Assembly (NCBI GenBank): GCA_035705985.1
Contig: DASSVP010000017.1
Span: 1-23,411 of the forward strand
Length of the DNA stretch: 23,411 nucleotides
From: JACVRW01 sp035705985
GTDB lineage: Bacteria; Actinomycetota; Thermoleophilia; Solirubrobacterales; Thermoleophilaceae
Reading direction: 5' to 3'
Shown here in pieces: positions 6,051 to 13,534 of the stretch (position 1 is its first letter; every line of letters starts with the position of its first letter). The translations under genes were made by a program, and so were the position numbers. The notes below the pieces were generated by a model that did not search any database, was not told the origin of the DNA, and saw only the letters and a program-made list of their open reading frames with translations.

Positions 6051-8222
6051 ATGAGACTCGCGTCCGCCACCCCCTCTCCCACAGCCCTCAGTGGTGCAGG
6101 GCTTGCGCTGGTCGCGACAGTCGCCCTGATTACCGGCCTCGTCCCGCTCCCCGACCCGGCCGGCGCGCTCGAGGACGCCTCCCGGACGCTCGGCGCCTGG
6201 GCCTATCCCGGGGTAAGCGGGCTCGCCTTCCTCGAGACCGGCGCGTTCGTCGGGCTCGCCATCCCCGGTGAGACGGCCGTCGTGGTCGGCGGCGTCGTCG
6301 CCTCGAACGGCGAGGTCGAGCTGATCCCGCTGATCGGGCTCGTCTGGATCGCCGCCACGGCCGGCGACCTCGTGAGCTTCCTGCTGGGCCGTCGCTACGG
6401 GCGGGGCCTCGTGGAGCGGCACGGCAAGCGGGTGCGGCTCGACGAGCGCCGCGTGCGCCAGGTCGAGCGCTTCTACGACCGCCACGGCGGCGGCGCGGTC
6501 CTCCTCGGCCGCTTCGTCGGCGTCGTGCGGGCGGTCTCCCCGTTCATCGCCGGCTCGTCCGGCTTCTCGCTGCGGCGCTTTCTCCCGTGGAGCGTCGCGG
6601 GCGCGCTGGCCTGGGCGACCGCGTTCACGCTCGTCGGCTACGCCTTCTCCGAGTCCTTCGCGAGCTCGGGCGACACGGCCGCCCGGGTCGCACTGGGCGC
6701 TGCGCTCCTCGCCGCGCTCGCCTACGCGGCCTTCACGGTGCTGCGCGCCCGCTCAGGCCGCCTGCGGGGCGAGCGGCCCGCGGAGCAGGCGCAGCGCCAG
6801 CAGCCCGAAGCCGGCGCCGACAGCCGCGCCGAGCAGCCCGCCGACGACGACGTCGAGCGGGAAATGCACGCGCAGATATACGCGCGAGAGGGCGACGGCG
6901 GCCGCGAGCGCGAGCGCGAAGGGGCGCAGCCGCGGACACAGGACGGCGACGGCGGTGGCGGCGGCGAAGGCGGTGGCGCTGTGCCCGGACGGGAACGACG
7001 GGTTGTCGGGCAGCGGCACCAGCGACGCCAGCCCCGGTTCCCCGACCGGCGGACGCGTCCTCAGGAAGGTCTCCTTGAGGACGTGGCTGGCGAGCGACGC
7101 GACCCCCACCGCGGCCGCCGCGGCGGCGAAGGCCACCGGCAGCCGGCGGCGCGCCACGTCGGAGCAGAGGCCCATCGCCATGAGCAGGGGGCCCTTCACC
7201 CACCAAGCGGACAGCACCACGAACACGGCGGTGAGCCATGGGTGCTCGAAGGCCGGAGCGGCGTCGACGAGCGCACGGTCGAGCTCGATGAGTGGAGTCA
7301 TCGCCGGGACGCGGAAGGTAGCACGGCGCCCCGCCTGATCGTGGCGGTCAACGGCCGCGCGAGCGGGATCCGTGACCCGGACCGCACGGCCGACGAGCTG
7401 GCCGCCGTCCTCGAGGAGCTCGGTCCCGAGGTCGAGAGCGTCGTGACCCGCAGCGAGTCCGAGCTCTGGGAAGTCCTGCGCTTCGGCGCGACGTTCGGCT
7501 GGCGCATCGTCCTCGTGGGCGGTGACGGGACGCTCCACGCCGCCGCGAACGCGCCGCTGTCGCAGCTGCCCGAGCTGGCGCTGGTGCCGGCCGGCCGCGC
7601 CAACAACATCGCCCGCGCGCTCGGCATCCCCACGGGCCAGCCGGGCGCCCTCCGCGTGGCCGCGGGCCCGACCGCGCTGCCGCTCGACGCCCTCCGCGTG
7701 GCAACGCCCGACCGCTTCATCTACGCGCTCGAGGGCGTCAGCGCCGGCTTCCAGGCCGAGGCACGCGCGGACTACCGGGCCGACAACTCCGCCGACCTCA
7801 AGCAGGGCATCAAGGCGCTCGCCCGCGCGATCCGCCGCTACCGCCCCTACAGCGCCTCGCTCCGCGTCGGCGGCCGCAAGCTCCGGTCGAGCTCCGCGGC
7901 ACAGCTCTTCTTCTCGAACCTGGCCTTCTTCGGCTTCGGCTTCGAGGTCGCGCCGGGCGCCGACCCCACCGACGGACGCTTCGACGCGATCATGCTCGAG
8001 GCCCGCGGCCGCACGCGCCTCCTCCGGCTCCTTGCCGCGGCGCGCAGGGGCCGGCACATCGGCCGGCCCGGCGTCACGCGCGAGCCCACCACGCGCGTCG
8101 AGCTGACGAAGCCGCTGCCGGTGGTCGCCGACGCGGTCCCGCTCGGCACCACAACGGCCACCGTGACCATCGAGCCCGCGCGCCTGCGCGTGGCGGCTCC
8201 GCTCGCGGGAGCGGCGGCATGA
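6051..8222 (+). CDS. DedA (VTT) domain open in frame into a diacylglycerol-kinase domain
   Basis: The frame from ATG 6051 is open for 723 codons. Residues 1-235 are a DedA/SNARE-associated (VTT) membrane domain: IPGETAVVVGGVVA, GDLVSFLLGRRYG, GRFVGVVRAVSPFIAG and several hydrophobic spans. Proteins of this family act in transport or flipping of undecaprenyl phosphate and other phospholipids. Residues ~425-723 are a DAGK/LCB5 catalytic domain: IVAVNGRASG, LVGGDGTLHAAAN (GGDGT at 490-494) and PAGRANNIARALGIP. The ~185 residues between are charged and low in complexity. They are encoded opposite a PAP2 gene in codon-on-codon register, so they look like antisense rather than protein. No stop exists for DedA before 8222, so as sequenced a fusion is made unless a stop was lost. 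The DAGK part may also be translated alone from GTG 7341. Confidence 0.65.
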   Translation: MRLASATPSPTALSGAGLALVATVALITGLVPLPDPAGALEDASRTLGAWAYPGVSGLAFLETGAFVGLAIPGETAVVVGGVVASNGEVELIPLIGLVWIAATAGDLVSFLLGRRYGRGLVERHGKRVRLDERRVRQVERFYDRHGGGAVLLGRFVGVVRAVSPFIAGSSGFSLRRFLPWSVAGALAWATAFTLVGYAFSESFASSGDTAARVALGAALLAALAYAAFTVLRARSGRLRGERPAEQAQRQQPEAGADSRAEQPADDDVEREMHAQIYAREGDGGREREREGAQPRTQDGDGGGGGEGGGAVPGRERRVVGQRHQRRQPRFPDRRTRPQEGLLEDVAGERRDPHRGRRGGEGHRQPAARHVGAEAHRHEQGALHPPSGQHHEHGGEPWVLEGRSGVDERTVELDEWSHRRDAEGSTAPRLIVAVNGRASGIRDPDRTADELAAVLEELGPEVESVVTRSESELWEVLRFGATFGWRIVLVGGDGTLHAAANAPLSQLPELALVPAGRANNIARALGIPTGQPGALRVAAGPTALPLDALRVATPDRFIYALEGVSAGFQAEARADYRADNSADLKQGIKALARAIRRYRPYSASLRVGGRKLRSSSAAQLFFSNLAFFGFGFEVAPGADPTDGRFDAIMLEARGRTRLLRLLAAARRGRHIGRPGVTREPTTRVELTKPLPVVADAVPLGTTTATVTIEPARLRVAAPLAGAAA
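6753..7301 (-). CDS. PAP2-family phosphatase on the opposite strand inside the DedA-DAGK frame
   Basis: A 182-aa membrane phosphatase of the PAP2 superfamily, which dephosphorylates lipid phosphates such as phosphatidate or undecaprenyl pyrophosphate at the outer face of the membrane. All three signature motifs are present: KETFLRTRP (KX6RP), PSFPSGHS (PSGH) and LSRVYLRVHFPLD (SRX5HX3D). About five to six hydrophobic spans can be seen. ATG at 7301 is chosen; a longer in-frame ORF upstream only reads the antisense of the DAGK domain. TACCTT at 7320-7315 on the minus strand is a possible -10 box, 13 nt before the ATG. The gene lies entirely within the plus-strand frame 6051-8222. Its codon pattern and intact motifs make it the real gene of the stretch. 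Confidence 0.85.
   Translation of the reverse strand: MTPLIELDRALVDAAPAFEHPWLTAVFVVLSAWWVKGPLLMAMGLCSDVARRRLPVAFAAAAAAVGVASLASHVLKETFLRTRPPVGEPGLASLVPLPDNPSFPSGHSATAFAAATAVAVLCPRLRPFALALAAAVALSRVYLRVHFPLDVVVGGLLGAAVGAGFGLLALRLLRGPLAPQAA
7341..8222 (+). CDS. Diacylglycerol kinase-family domain, possible separate start
   Basis: This is the DAGK/LCB5-type lipid kinase domain described as the C-terminal part of the ORF from 6051, given separately because it may be an independent 293-aa protein. A possible -10 (TAGCAC, 7319-7324) faces the PAP2 promoter across about 40 nt, and GTG 7341 begins VAVNGRASG, close to where free-standing family members begin. CTG 7335 would start a residue or two nearer the usual N-terminus. 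The GGDGT nucleotide-binding motif is at residues 60-64 from GTG. The domain would phosphorylate a lipid alcohol such as diacylglycerol with ATP. Its stop overlaps the ATG of the MFS-GT2-PAP2 gene (ATGA), so those two are translationally coupled. Confidence 0.6.
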   Translation: MAVNGRASGIRDPDRTADELAAVLEELGPEVESVVTRSESELWEVLRFGATFGWRIVLVGGDGTLHAAANAPLSQLPELALVPAGRANNIARALGIPTGQPGALRVAAGPTALPLDALRVATPDRFIYALEGVSAGFQAEARADYRADNSADLKQGIKALARAIRRYRPYSASLRVGGRKLRSSSAAQLFFSNLAFFGFGFEVAPGADPTDGRFDAIMLEARGRTRLLRLLAAARRGRHIGRPGVTREPTTRVELTKPLPVVADAVPLGTTTATVTIEPARLRVAAPLAGAAA

Positions 8223-10813
8223 GGGGCAAGCTTCTGTTCGGCTTCGCGGTGGCGGCCGTCGGCGCGGGCGCCGGACGCGCGCTCACCACGACCTACCTGC
8301 CGGTCCTGCTCGAGCGAATCGACGACGCGCCCTCGCTGATCGGCGTCGTGATGATGGTCAACGCCATCACAGGGTTCGCCGTGCCGATCGCCGTCGGCAT
8401 CTGGTCCGACCGGCGCGGCCGGCGCCTGCCCTTCATCGCGGGCGGTGCGGTCATGACCGCCGGCGGCCTCGTGGCCGTGGGGCTCGGCAACGCGAGCTCG
8501 TACGTCGCGCTCGGGCTGGCGGCCGGGATCGTCTACACCGGCCTCAACGCGCTCACCACCGCGCACCGCGCGATCATCGCCGACGACGTCGAGGACGGCC
8601 GCCGGCCGGCCGCCACGAGCGCGCAGGAGATAGCCGGCCTCGTCGGAGCCGTGCTGGCCGTCGCGATCGGCGGCGCCCTGATCGAGCCGGCGCCCGCCGC
8701 GGCGTTCGCGCTCGCAGCCGTGGTGCTCGCGCTCACCACCATCCCCACAGCGATCGTCGTCCGGCGCCTGCGGCTCGGCGAGCCTGCGGCGAAGGGTGCC
8801 GCGCTCGCCGAGAAGGATCGCTCCGCGAGCCTGCGCGAGCTGGTCCGCCGGCCCGGCGCGCGCGACGTGCTCCTCGCGCAGACGATGTGGGTGTTCGGCT
8901 ACGCGGCCCTCCCCGCCTTCTTCGTTCTGTACGCCGAGAACGCCCTCGGCATGGGGATCGCCGCCGCCGGCGCGCTCCCCCTGGCCTTCGGCGCCATCAC
9001 GGCGATCGGCATCGTGCTCGCGGGCCGCGCGCCGGCCGAGCGCGTCCACTCCGTGCTCCTCGCCGGCGCGGCGCTGCTCGGGACCGGCCTCCTGGCCGCC
9101 GCGCCCGCCACCAGCCTCGCGGCCGCGGCGCTGCCCTTCGCCGCGGCCGCACTGGGCGCCGGGCTCGTGACGGCACTCGGCTTCCCGTACTTCGCCCGCT
9201 TCGTGCCGGACGGCCAGGCCGGGCGCTACAGCGGCGTCTTCTTCGCCGGCCGCTCGGTCGCGTCGGCGGCCGCCCTGCCGCTGGCGGGCGTGGCCGTCGA
9301 GCTCACCGGGAGCTACCGCTCGGTGCTCTGGTTCGGCGCCCTCTCGCTGGCCGCGCTGGTGCCGCTTGCCGCCGCTCACCGTCACGCGCCCGCCGGCTCG
9401 CCCGGAGCGGGCCCGGCGCCGCGGCCGCTGCCGCGGCGTGTGGGCGCCGTCGTGCCGGTGTTCGCATCGGGCCGCGCCGTCGAGGTCGTCCGGTCCGCGC
9501 TTGCCCACGTGGACGAGGTCGTGGTGGTGGATGACGGCGCCCCGCAGCAGATCTCGTCGGCGCTTGACGAGCTCAGCGGCGATCCGCGGGTCCGCGTGCT
9601 GCGCATGGCCGAGAACGGCGGCAAGGGCAGCGCGGTCGCCGCCGGCGCCGAGCTGCTGCTCGCGGACGCCGAGGCGCCCGAGGCGATCGTCGTGCTCGAC
9701 TCCGACGGCCAGCACGACCCTGCGCGCATCCCCGCCTTCGTCGAGGCGAGTCGCGCCGCCGACGTGGTCGTCGGCGACCGCCGCGACCGCCGCCCGATGC
9801 CGCTCGTGCGCCGTTTCGGCAACCGCCTCGCGAGCGTTGCGCTGCTCGCGGGCACCGGCAGCTGGGTCCCGGACACCCAGAACGGCATGCGCCTCTTCCG
9901 CGTGGATGCGCTCGCCGAGGTGCCCTTCGGCGGCGGCGGCTACGAGGCGGAGAGCCGCCACCTGCGCGCGCTCCTGAAGGCCGGCCGTCCGGTCACGACG
10001 GTCGAGATCCCGACCATCTACGACGGCGAGCCCAGCCACTACCGCGCGGTGGCCGACACCGCGCGCGTGGGCCGCGCTCTGCTCCTGCCGCAGCGCAGGC
10101 CGGCCGCCCGGATCGGTGGCGCCGCCGAGGCGTTCGCCGTGCTGCGCGACTGGACGCCGCGGCTCGCGGCGCTCGTGCTCGGCGCGATAGCGCTCGGTGC
10201 CGCCATGCCGGTTGTCCAGCCGCTCGACAACCAGCTCATGCTGGCCGTGAACGGCCTGGGGGACGGGCCTGAGTGGCTCTACCGGGCGCTCGACCCGCAC
10301 ACGCGCAACTACCTGATCCTCACCGCGGTCACGCTCGCCGCCGCGGCGGTCTACCTCCGGCGCGTCCGCCACGTGGTCGGCGCGGTGCTAGCCGTGCTCC
10401 TGGCGGCGTACGTCGCCGGCGCGGCGCTCGAGGTGATCAAGCTGTTCATCGAGCGGGCGCGGCCCGAGGAGGTCCTCGGCGCGCAGATCCAGCTCTCGCA
10501 CGACCGCTCCTGGGCGCACCTGGCCTCGTTCCCGTCCGGCCACCTGATCGTGACCTCCGCGATGGCGGCCGCCGCTGCGAGCGCAGTGCCGGCGCTCCGC
10601 CGCCCGCTGCTCGCTTACGTCGCGCTCGTCGCGCTCACGCGCGTGCTCTTCGGTGCCCACTTCCCGATCGACGTGACCGTCGGCGCGATCGTCGGGTACG
10701 AGCTGGGCCTGTTCGCCGCCCGCCTGATGGCGAGCGCACGGATGCTCCCGGCCGTCGAGCCGCGCATGGTCGCGGTTTCAGCGCATGCGCGCCGGGCATC
10801 TGCCGCTCCATGA
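8219..10813 (+). CDS. Three-domain membrane protein: MFS transporter, GT2 glycosyltransferase and PAP2 phosphatase
   Basis: This 864-aa protein has three complete domains. Residues 1-395 are an MFS transporter, with many hydrophobic spans and the cytosolic loop GIWSDRRGRRLPF matching the MFS loop 2-3 motif. Residues ~405-625 are a GT2 glycosyltransferase of the polyprenyl-phosphate type: GAVVPVFASG, VVVVDDGA, NGGKGSA, LDSDGQHDP (D494/D496, DXD-like) and PDTQNGMRLFR. Residues ~650-835 are a PAP2 phosphatase with intact motifs KLFIERARP (741-749), SFPSGH (770-775) and TRVLFGAHFPID (807-818). The frame is continuous, with no internal RBS or stop, and the start ATG overlaps the DAGK stop. It could transfer sugar to a lipid phosphate carrier, recycle the carrier phosphate and move a substrate across the membrane; that combination is inference. 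The stop overlaps the next ATG. Confidence 0.88.
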   Translation: MRGKLLFGFAVAAVGAGAGRALTTTYLPVLLERIDDAPSLIGVVMMVNAITGFAVPIAVGIWSDRRGRRLPFIAGGAVMTAGGLVAVGLGNASSYVALGLAAGIVYTGLNALTTAHRAIIADDVEDGRRPAATSAQEIAGLVGAVLAVAIGGALIEPAPAAAFALAAVVLALTTIPTAIVVRRLRLGEPAAKGAALAEKDRSASLRELVRRPGARDVLLAQTMWVFGYAALPAFFVLYAENALGMGIAAAGALPLAFGAITAIGIVLAGRAPAERVHSVLLAGAALLGTGLLAAAPATSLAAAALPFAAAALGAGLVTALGFPYFARFVPDGQAGRYSGVFFAGRSVASAAALPLAGVAVELTGSYRSVLWFGALSLAALVPLAAAHRHAPAGSPGAGPAPRPLPRRVGAVVPVFASGRAVEVVRSALAHVDEVVVVDDGAPQQISSALDELSGDPRVRVLRMAENGGKGSAVAAGAELLLADAEAPEAIVVLDSDGQHDPARIPAFVEASRAADVVVGDRRDRRPMPLVRRFGNRLASVALLAGTGSWVPDTQNGMRLFRVDALAEVPFGGGGYEAESRHLRALLKAGRPVTTVEIPTIYDGEPSHYRAVADTARVGRALLLPQRRPAARIGGAAEAFAVLRDWTPRLAALVLGAIALGAAMPVVQPLDNQLMLAVNGLGDGPEWLYRALDPHTRNYLILTAVTLAAAAVYLRRVRHVVGAVLAVLLAAYVAGAALEVIKLFIERARPEEVLGAQIQLSHDRSWAHLASFPSGHLIVTSAMAAAAASAVPALRRPLLAYVALVALTRVLFGAHFPIDVTVGAIVGYELGLFAARLMASARMLPAVEPRMVAVSAHARRASAAP

Positions 10814-11436
10814 ACGTGACGATCATCGGGACGGGCAACATGGCGCGCGGGATCGGCAGCCGTTTCGTGGCCGGCGGGCACGACGTGACCGTGCTGGGCA
10901 AGGAGACGAGCGACGCCGAGGAGGTGGTGAACGAGCTCGGCGCGGACGGCTCGGTGAAGGCCGGGCGCTCGGGCGACGACATCGCCGACGACGTGGTGGT
11001 GCTCGCGGTGTACTACCCGGACGCCAAGGCGGCGGTCGAGCAGTACGGCGACGCCCTGTCAGGCAAGGTCGTCGTTGACATCACGAACCCCGTGAACGAG
11101 ACCTACGACCTCGTGACACCGCCCGACAGCTCGGCGGCGCAGGAGCTCGCATCGAGCGTTCCGGATGCCAGCGTCGTCAAGGCGTTCAACACCACATTCG
11201 CGAACACGCTCACCCAGGGTGCCGTGTCAGGCCAGCCGCTCGACGTGTTCATCGCCGGGGACGACGAGGACGCGAAGGCGAAGGTCGCTCAGCTCGCGAA
11301 GGACGGCGGCCTGCGTCCGGTGGACGTGGGGCCGCTGAAGCGGGCGCGCGAGCTCGAGGCGGCCGGCCTGCTCCACATGAGCGTTCAGGGCACGCTGGAC
11401 ACCGGTTTCGCAAGCGCTCTCAAGGTCGTCGGCTGA
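10810..11436 (+). CDS. F420-dependent NADP oxidoreductase-like protein (NADP-binding)
   Basis: A 208-aa Rossmann protein of the PF03807 family (NADP oxidoreductase, coenzyme F420-dependent). The N-terminus MNVTIIGTGNMARGIGSRF holds the dinucleotide-binding GxGxxA at residues 7-12. DITNPVN, VKAFNTTFAN and the C-terminal RARELEAAGLLH are typical of Fno and Fno-like proteins. It probably moves hydride between NADP(H) and F420 or another acceptor; F420 use is not proved by the sequence. The ATG overlaps the TGA of the MFS-GT2-PAP2 gene, making it the last gene of the 6051-11436 transcript. Its function has no evident link to lipid phosphates. The 3' end overlaps the convergent FAD oxidoreductase by 17 nt. 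Confidence 0.85.
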   Translation: MNVTIIGTGNMARGIGSRFVAGGHDVTVLGKETSDAEEVVNELGADGSVKAGRSGDDIADDVVVLAVYYPDAKAAVEQYGDALSGKVVVDITNPVNETYDLVTPPDSSAAQELASSVPDASVVKAFNTTFANTLTQGAVSGQPLDVFIAGDDEDAKAKVAQLAKDGGLRPVDVGPLKRARELEAAGLLHMSVQGTLDTGFASALKVVG

Positions 11437-13135
11437 CGCGTTGCGCCAGCCGCCCCGCGAGGGCGAGCGGGCGCGGTGCCTCGACGTTGTCGGGGCGCAC
11501 GCGGATCCGCGGGCGCGGCGGGCGCCCGAGCTTGAAGAGCACCCTGTCCAGCGCCCGGAAGGGGGCGAACAGCACCGGCTCGCGCAGCTTCCAGACCGGG
11601 CAGCGCTCGGCGCCCGATCCCGAGCGCTCCAGTATCGCGTTCACCGCGCGCCGAGCCGCCTCGTTCGCTCCCTCCATGGTCGCCAGGTCGGTGTGCGTGC
11701 GCACGTAGTCCGACGCGAGCACGAGGTTGTCGACCCGGTCGCTCGCCGCCTCGGGACGGTCGCTCCACGACCCCTCGGTGTTGATCAAGAGCGGCTCGAG
11801 GTTGGTCGCCTCCGTGGGGTTCGGGTGGACGATGCTGGGGTCGAGGAAGGATCCGAGCACCTCGACCTCCTCGAGGTCGCGGGTGGCATCGTCGTCGAGG
11901 CTCTCCTTCAGCTGGTGCCAGACCTCGGCCGTGATCTCGTCGCGCGAGCAGAACATCGCCTGCTTCCTGACGCCGCTTCCGATCGCCTCCCAGTCGGAGA
12001 CGTCGACCGACAGGATCCCGCGCGCCCGGCCGTCCCCGAGCCGCTCCGGCTGGAACTCGTCCGTCCAGAACTGCGGCTGCGAGATCGACGTGAGCGCCCA
12101 CGGCGAGTCGATGTAGATCGAGTGCCCGCGCACTCCGCGCAGGTCGCGGTCGAGGTAGTAGACGATCCCGTTCATCCAGCGTGTGCGCAGCCGGTGCAGG
12201 CCCGTCAGCCGCGGGTCGGCGAGCGCGAGCCCGCCGCCAAGCAGCGGCGCCATCACCTCGACCGGCAGCGCGGCGACGTACCAGTCCGCCTCGAGCCGCT
12301 CCGGCTGCCCGTCCGCCACCGCGCTCACGCCCGTCACGCGGCGGCCCTCGCAGTGGATCGCCTGCACCTGGTGGCGCAGCCGGAGCTTCACGCCGCGGCC
12401 GCGGAGGTGATCCAGCCAGGGGTCGATCCATACGTCGCTCGTCGGCCCGTTCAGGACGCGGTCCACCTGGCCCGCCGGGTTCGCCATGTCGAAGAGCAGC
12501 TGGAGCAGGATGTAGCCGCCGGTGCGCGCGCTCATCTCGCGCGCACGCGCCGCCACCAGCGTGCGCGTGAGGCCGTCGGCCAGGTAGCGCTGGTAGTTCG
12601 CGCCGCGCGACTCCGCGCCCGAGAATTCCCACCAGCTCTGGTTCTCGTACTCCGCGAAGCGGCGCTCCTCGGAGCTGGTCAGGAGCAGCAGCAGCCGGTC
12701 CACGAAGAAGGCGGTGTCCCGCGGCGGGATCCGGACGCGCTTGCCGTACTCGAAGAGGAAGCGGAAGCCCCTGTCGAGGTCGGCGAGGTTGCGCGGGAGG
12801 TGCACGGGCGCCAGCAGCTCCTCGCCCTCCCTCGAGGCGATCTGGACCTCGCTGGCGGCCACGAGGTTGTGGAAGACGGTTCGCCCGCCGTGCGGGATCC
12901 GGCGCATCGTGTCGGGCAGGTGGCGGTAGAAGCCCGGGAAGAAGCGGAAGCCGTGCTCGCCCGGCAGTGGCGGGCGCCCACCGCTGCCGGAGCCCGGGAG
13001 CGGGAAGCTGCGCGCCTTCCCGCCCGCGGCCTCACGGGTCTCGACCACGGTGACGTCGAAGCCGCGCTCGCTCAGCTCATGAGCCGCGCTGAGACCTCCC
13101 ACGCCGCCACCGAGGACGAGCACCCGACCGGACAT
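11420..13135 (-). CDS. FAD-dependent phytoene-desaturase/amine-oxidase-like oxidoreductase
   Basis: A 571-aa flavoprotein. The N-terminus RVLVLGGGVGGLSAAHEL holds the FAD GxGxxG (residues 9-14), followed by VVETREAAGGKARS, the second FAD-contact motif of the phytoene desaturase/HpnE/amine-oxidase superfamily. GEHGFRFFPGFYRHLPDTMRRIP is a signature of an actinobacterial and cyanobacterial subgroup annotated as carotenoid, hydroxysqualene or unspecified FAD oxidoreductases. The C-terminal NLVLASDYVRTHTDLATMEGANEAARRAVNAIL is the usual FAD-binding end. The substrate is not known, and no squalene or carotenoid genes lie nearby. ATG 13135 is chosen because a minus-strand TAAGAC box lies 7 nt upstream. 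An upstream 65-residue extension is antisense to the next gene. Confidence 0.87.
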   Translation of the reverse strand: MSGRVLVLGGGVGGLSAAHELSERGFDVTVVETREAAGGKARSFPLPGSGSGGRPPLPGEHGFRFFPGFYRHLPDTMRRIPHGGRTVFHNLVAASEVQIASREGEELLAPVHLPRNLADLDRGFRFLFEYGKRVRIPPRDTAFFVDRLLLLLTSSEERRFAEYENQSWWEFSGAESRGANYQRYLADGLTRTLVAARAREMSARTGGYILLQLLFDMANPAGQVDRVLNGPTSDVWIDPWLDHLRGRGVKLRLRHQVQAIHCEGRRVTGVSAVADGQPERLEADWYVAALPVEVMAPLLGGGLALADPRLTGLHRLRTRWMNGIVYYLDRDLRGVRGHSIYIDSPWALTSISQPQFWTDEFQPERLGDGRARGILSVDVSDWEAIGSGVRKQAMFCSRDEITAEVWHQLKESLDDDATRDLEEVEVLGSFLDPSIVHPNPTEATNLEPLLINTEGSWSDRPEAASDRVDNLVLASDYVRTHTDLATMEGANEAARRAVNAILERSGSGAERCPVWKLREPVLFAPFRALDRVLFKLGRPPRPRIRVRPDNVEAPRPLALAGRLAQRVSRRP

Positions 13136-13142
13136 GCCGACA

Positions 13143-13173
13143 GTCTTACGCCTGCGCGAGCCGCGCGTAGACT
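13143..13173. promoter_or_regulatory. Divergent pair of -10 boxes for two near-leaderless genes
   Basis: On the plus strand TAGACT (13168-13173) lies 6 nt before ATG 13180. On the minus strand TAAGAC (13148-13143) lies 7 nt before ATG 13135. The spacing leaves no room for a leader, so both mRNAs probably start at or next to the start codon. The -35 elements are weak. Confidence 0.5.
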
Positions 13174-13179
13174 CGAGGA

Positions 13180-13524
13180 ATGGGCAAGACCTGGGTTCTC
13201 GACACCGACACGAAGGGCACCGGCGCGCGGATGGTGCCCCTCGAGGACGTGCTCGCGAAGCCCGAGGCCGAGCCGGAGCGCACGCCGAGGAAGCGCCGCC
13301 CCGCGACCGGTGACCAGGCGGGCCCGGCACGCTCGCGGCGAACGCGCCGCGAGCCCGTCGAGACGAGCGCCACCGCCCTCCCGCCGGGCCACGTCAGGAA
13401 GAAGGCCACCGGCGAGCTGGGCAAGGTGCGCGCGGTGGATCCCGCCGCCGGCACAGTGACCGTGCTCTGGCTGAAGCAGGGCCGCACCTCGACCGTGCCC
13501 CTCGCGACGGTCTCGCGGCGCTAG
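13180..13524 (+). CDS. Small basic hypothetical protein
   Basis: A 114-aa protein that I do not recognise. It has a conserved-looking N-terminus (GKTWVLDTDTKGTGARMVPLED), a basic disordered middle rich in Arg, Lys and Pro (residues ~35-60), and a C-terminal beta-rich module (KKATGELGKVRAVDPAAGTVTVLWLKQGRTSTVPLATV). That module resembles a small KOW/SH3-like or cold-shock-sized barrel. The basic linker and barrel suggest nucleic-acid binding, but this is only inference. ATG follows TAGACT by 6 nt, a leaderless arrangement; the GAGG is too close to the ATG to act as a ribosome-binding site. The gene is divergent from the FAD oxidoreductase. Confidence 0.75.
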   Translation: MGKTWVLDTDTKGTGARMVPLEDVLAKPEAEPERTPRKRRPATGDQAGPARSRRTRREPVETSATALPPGHVRKKATGELGKVRAVDPAAGTVTVLWLKQGRTSTVPLATVSRR

Positions 13525-13527
13525 CGT
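13522..13527 (+). promoter_or_regulatory. -10 box for the PPOX-class gene
   Basis: TAGCGT lies exactly 7 nt before the GTG at 13535 and overlaps the TAG stop of the preceding gene (13522-13524). No Shine-Dalgarno sequence precedes the GTG, which fits a leaderless transcript. Confidence 0.45.
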
Positions 13528-13534
13528 CACCCGG

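Noticed and set aside
7302..8057. N-terminal extension of the PAP2 gene to 8057 on the minus strand
   Set aside because: The extra 250 residues are antisense of the DAG-kinase domain and look non-coding; ATG 7301 gives a normal-length PAP2 protein.
7847..10372. 841-aa minus-strand ORF opposite the MFS-GT2-PAP2 gene
   Set aside because: No recognisable domain and Arg/Gly/His-rich; the plus strand has three domains with intact catalytic motifs.
13136..13330. N-terminal extension of the FAD oxidoreductase to 13330
   Set aside because: The Rossmann motif begins at residue 9 from ATG 13135 and the extension is antisense to another gene.
11441..13459. 672-aa plus-strand ORF opposite the FAD oxidoreductase
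   Set aside because: Antisense shadow with biased composition; the minus strand carries the FAD motifs.
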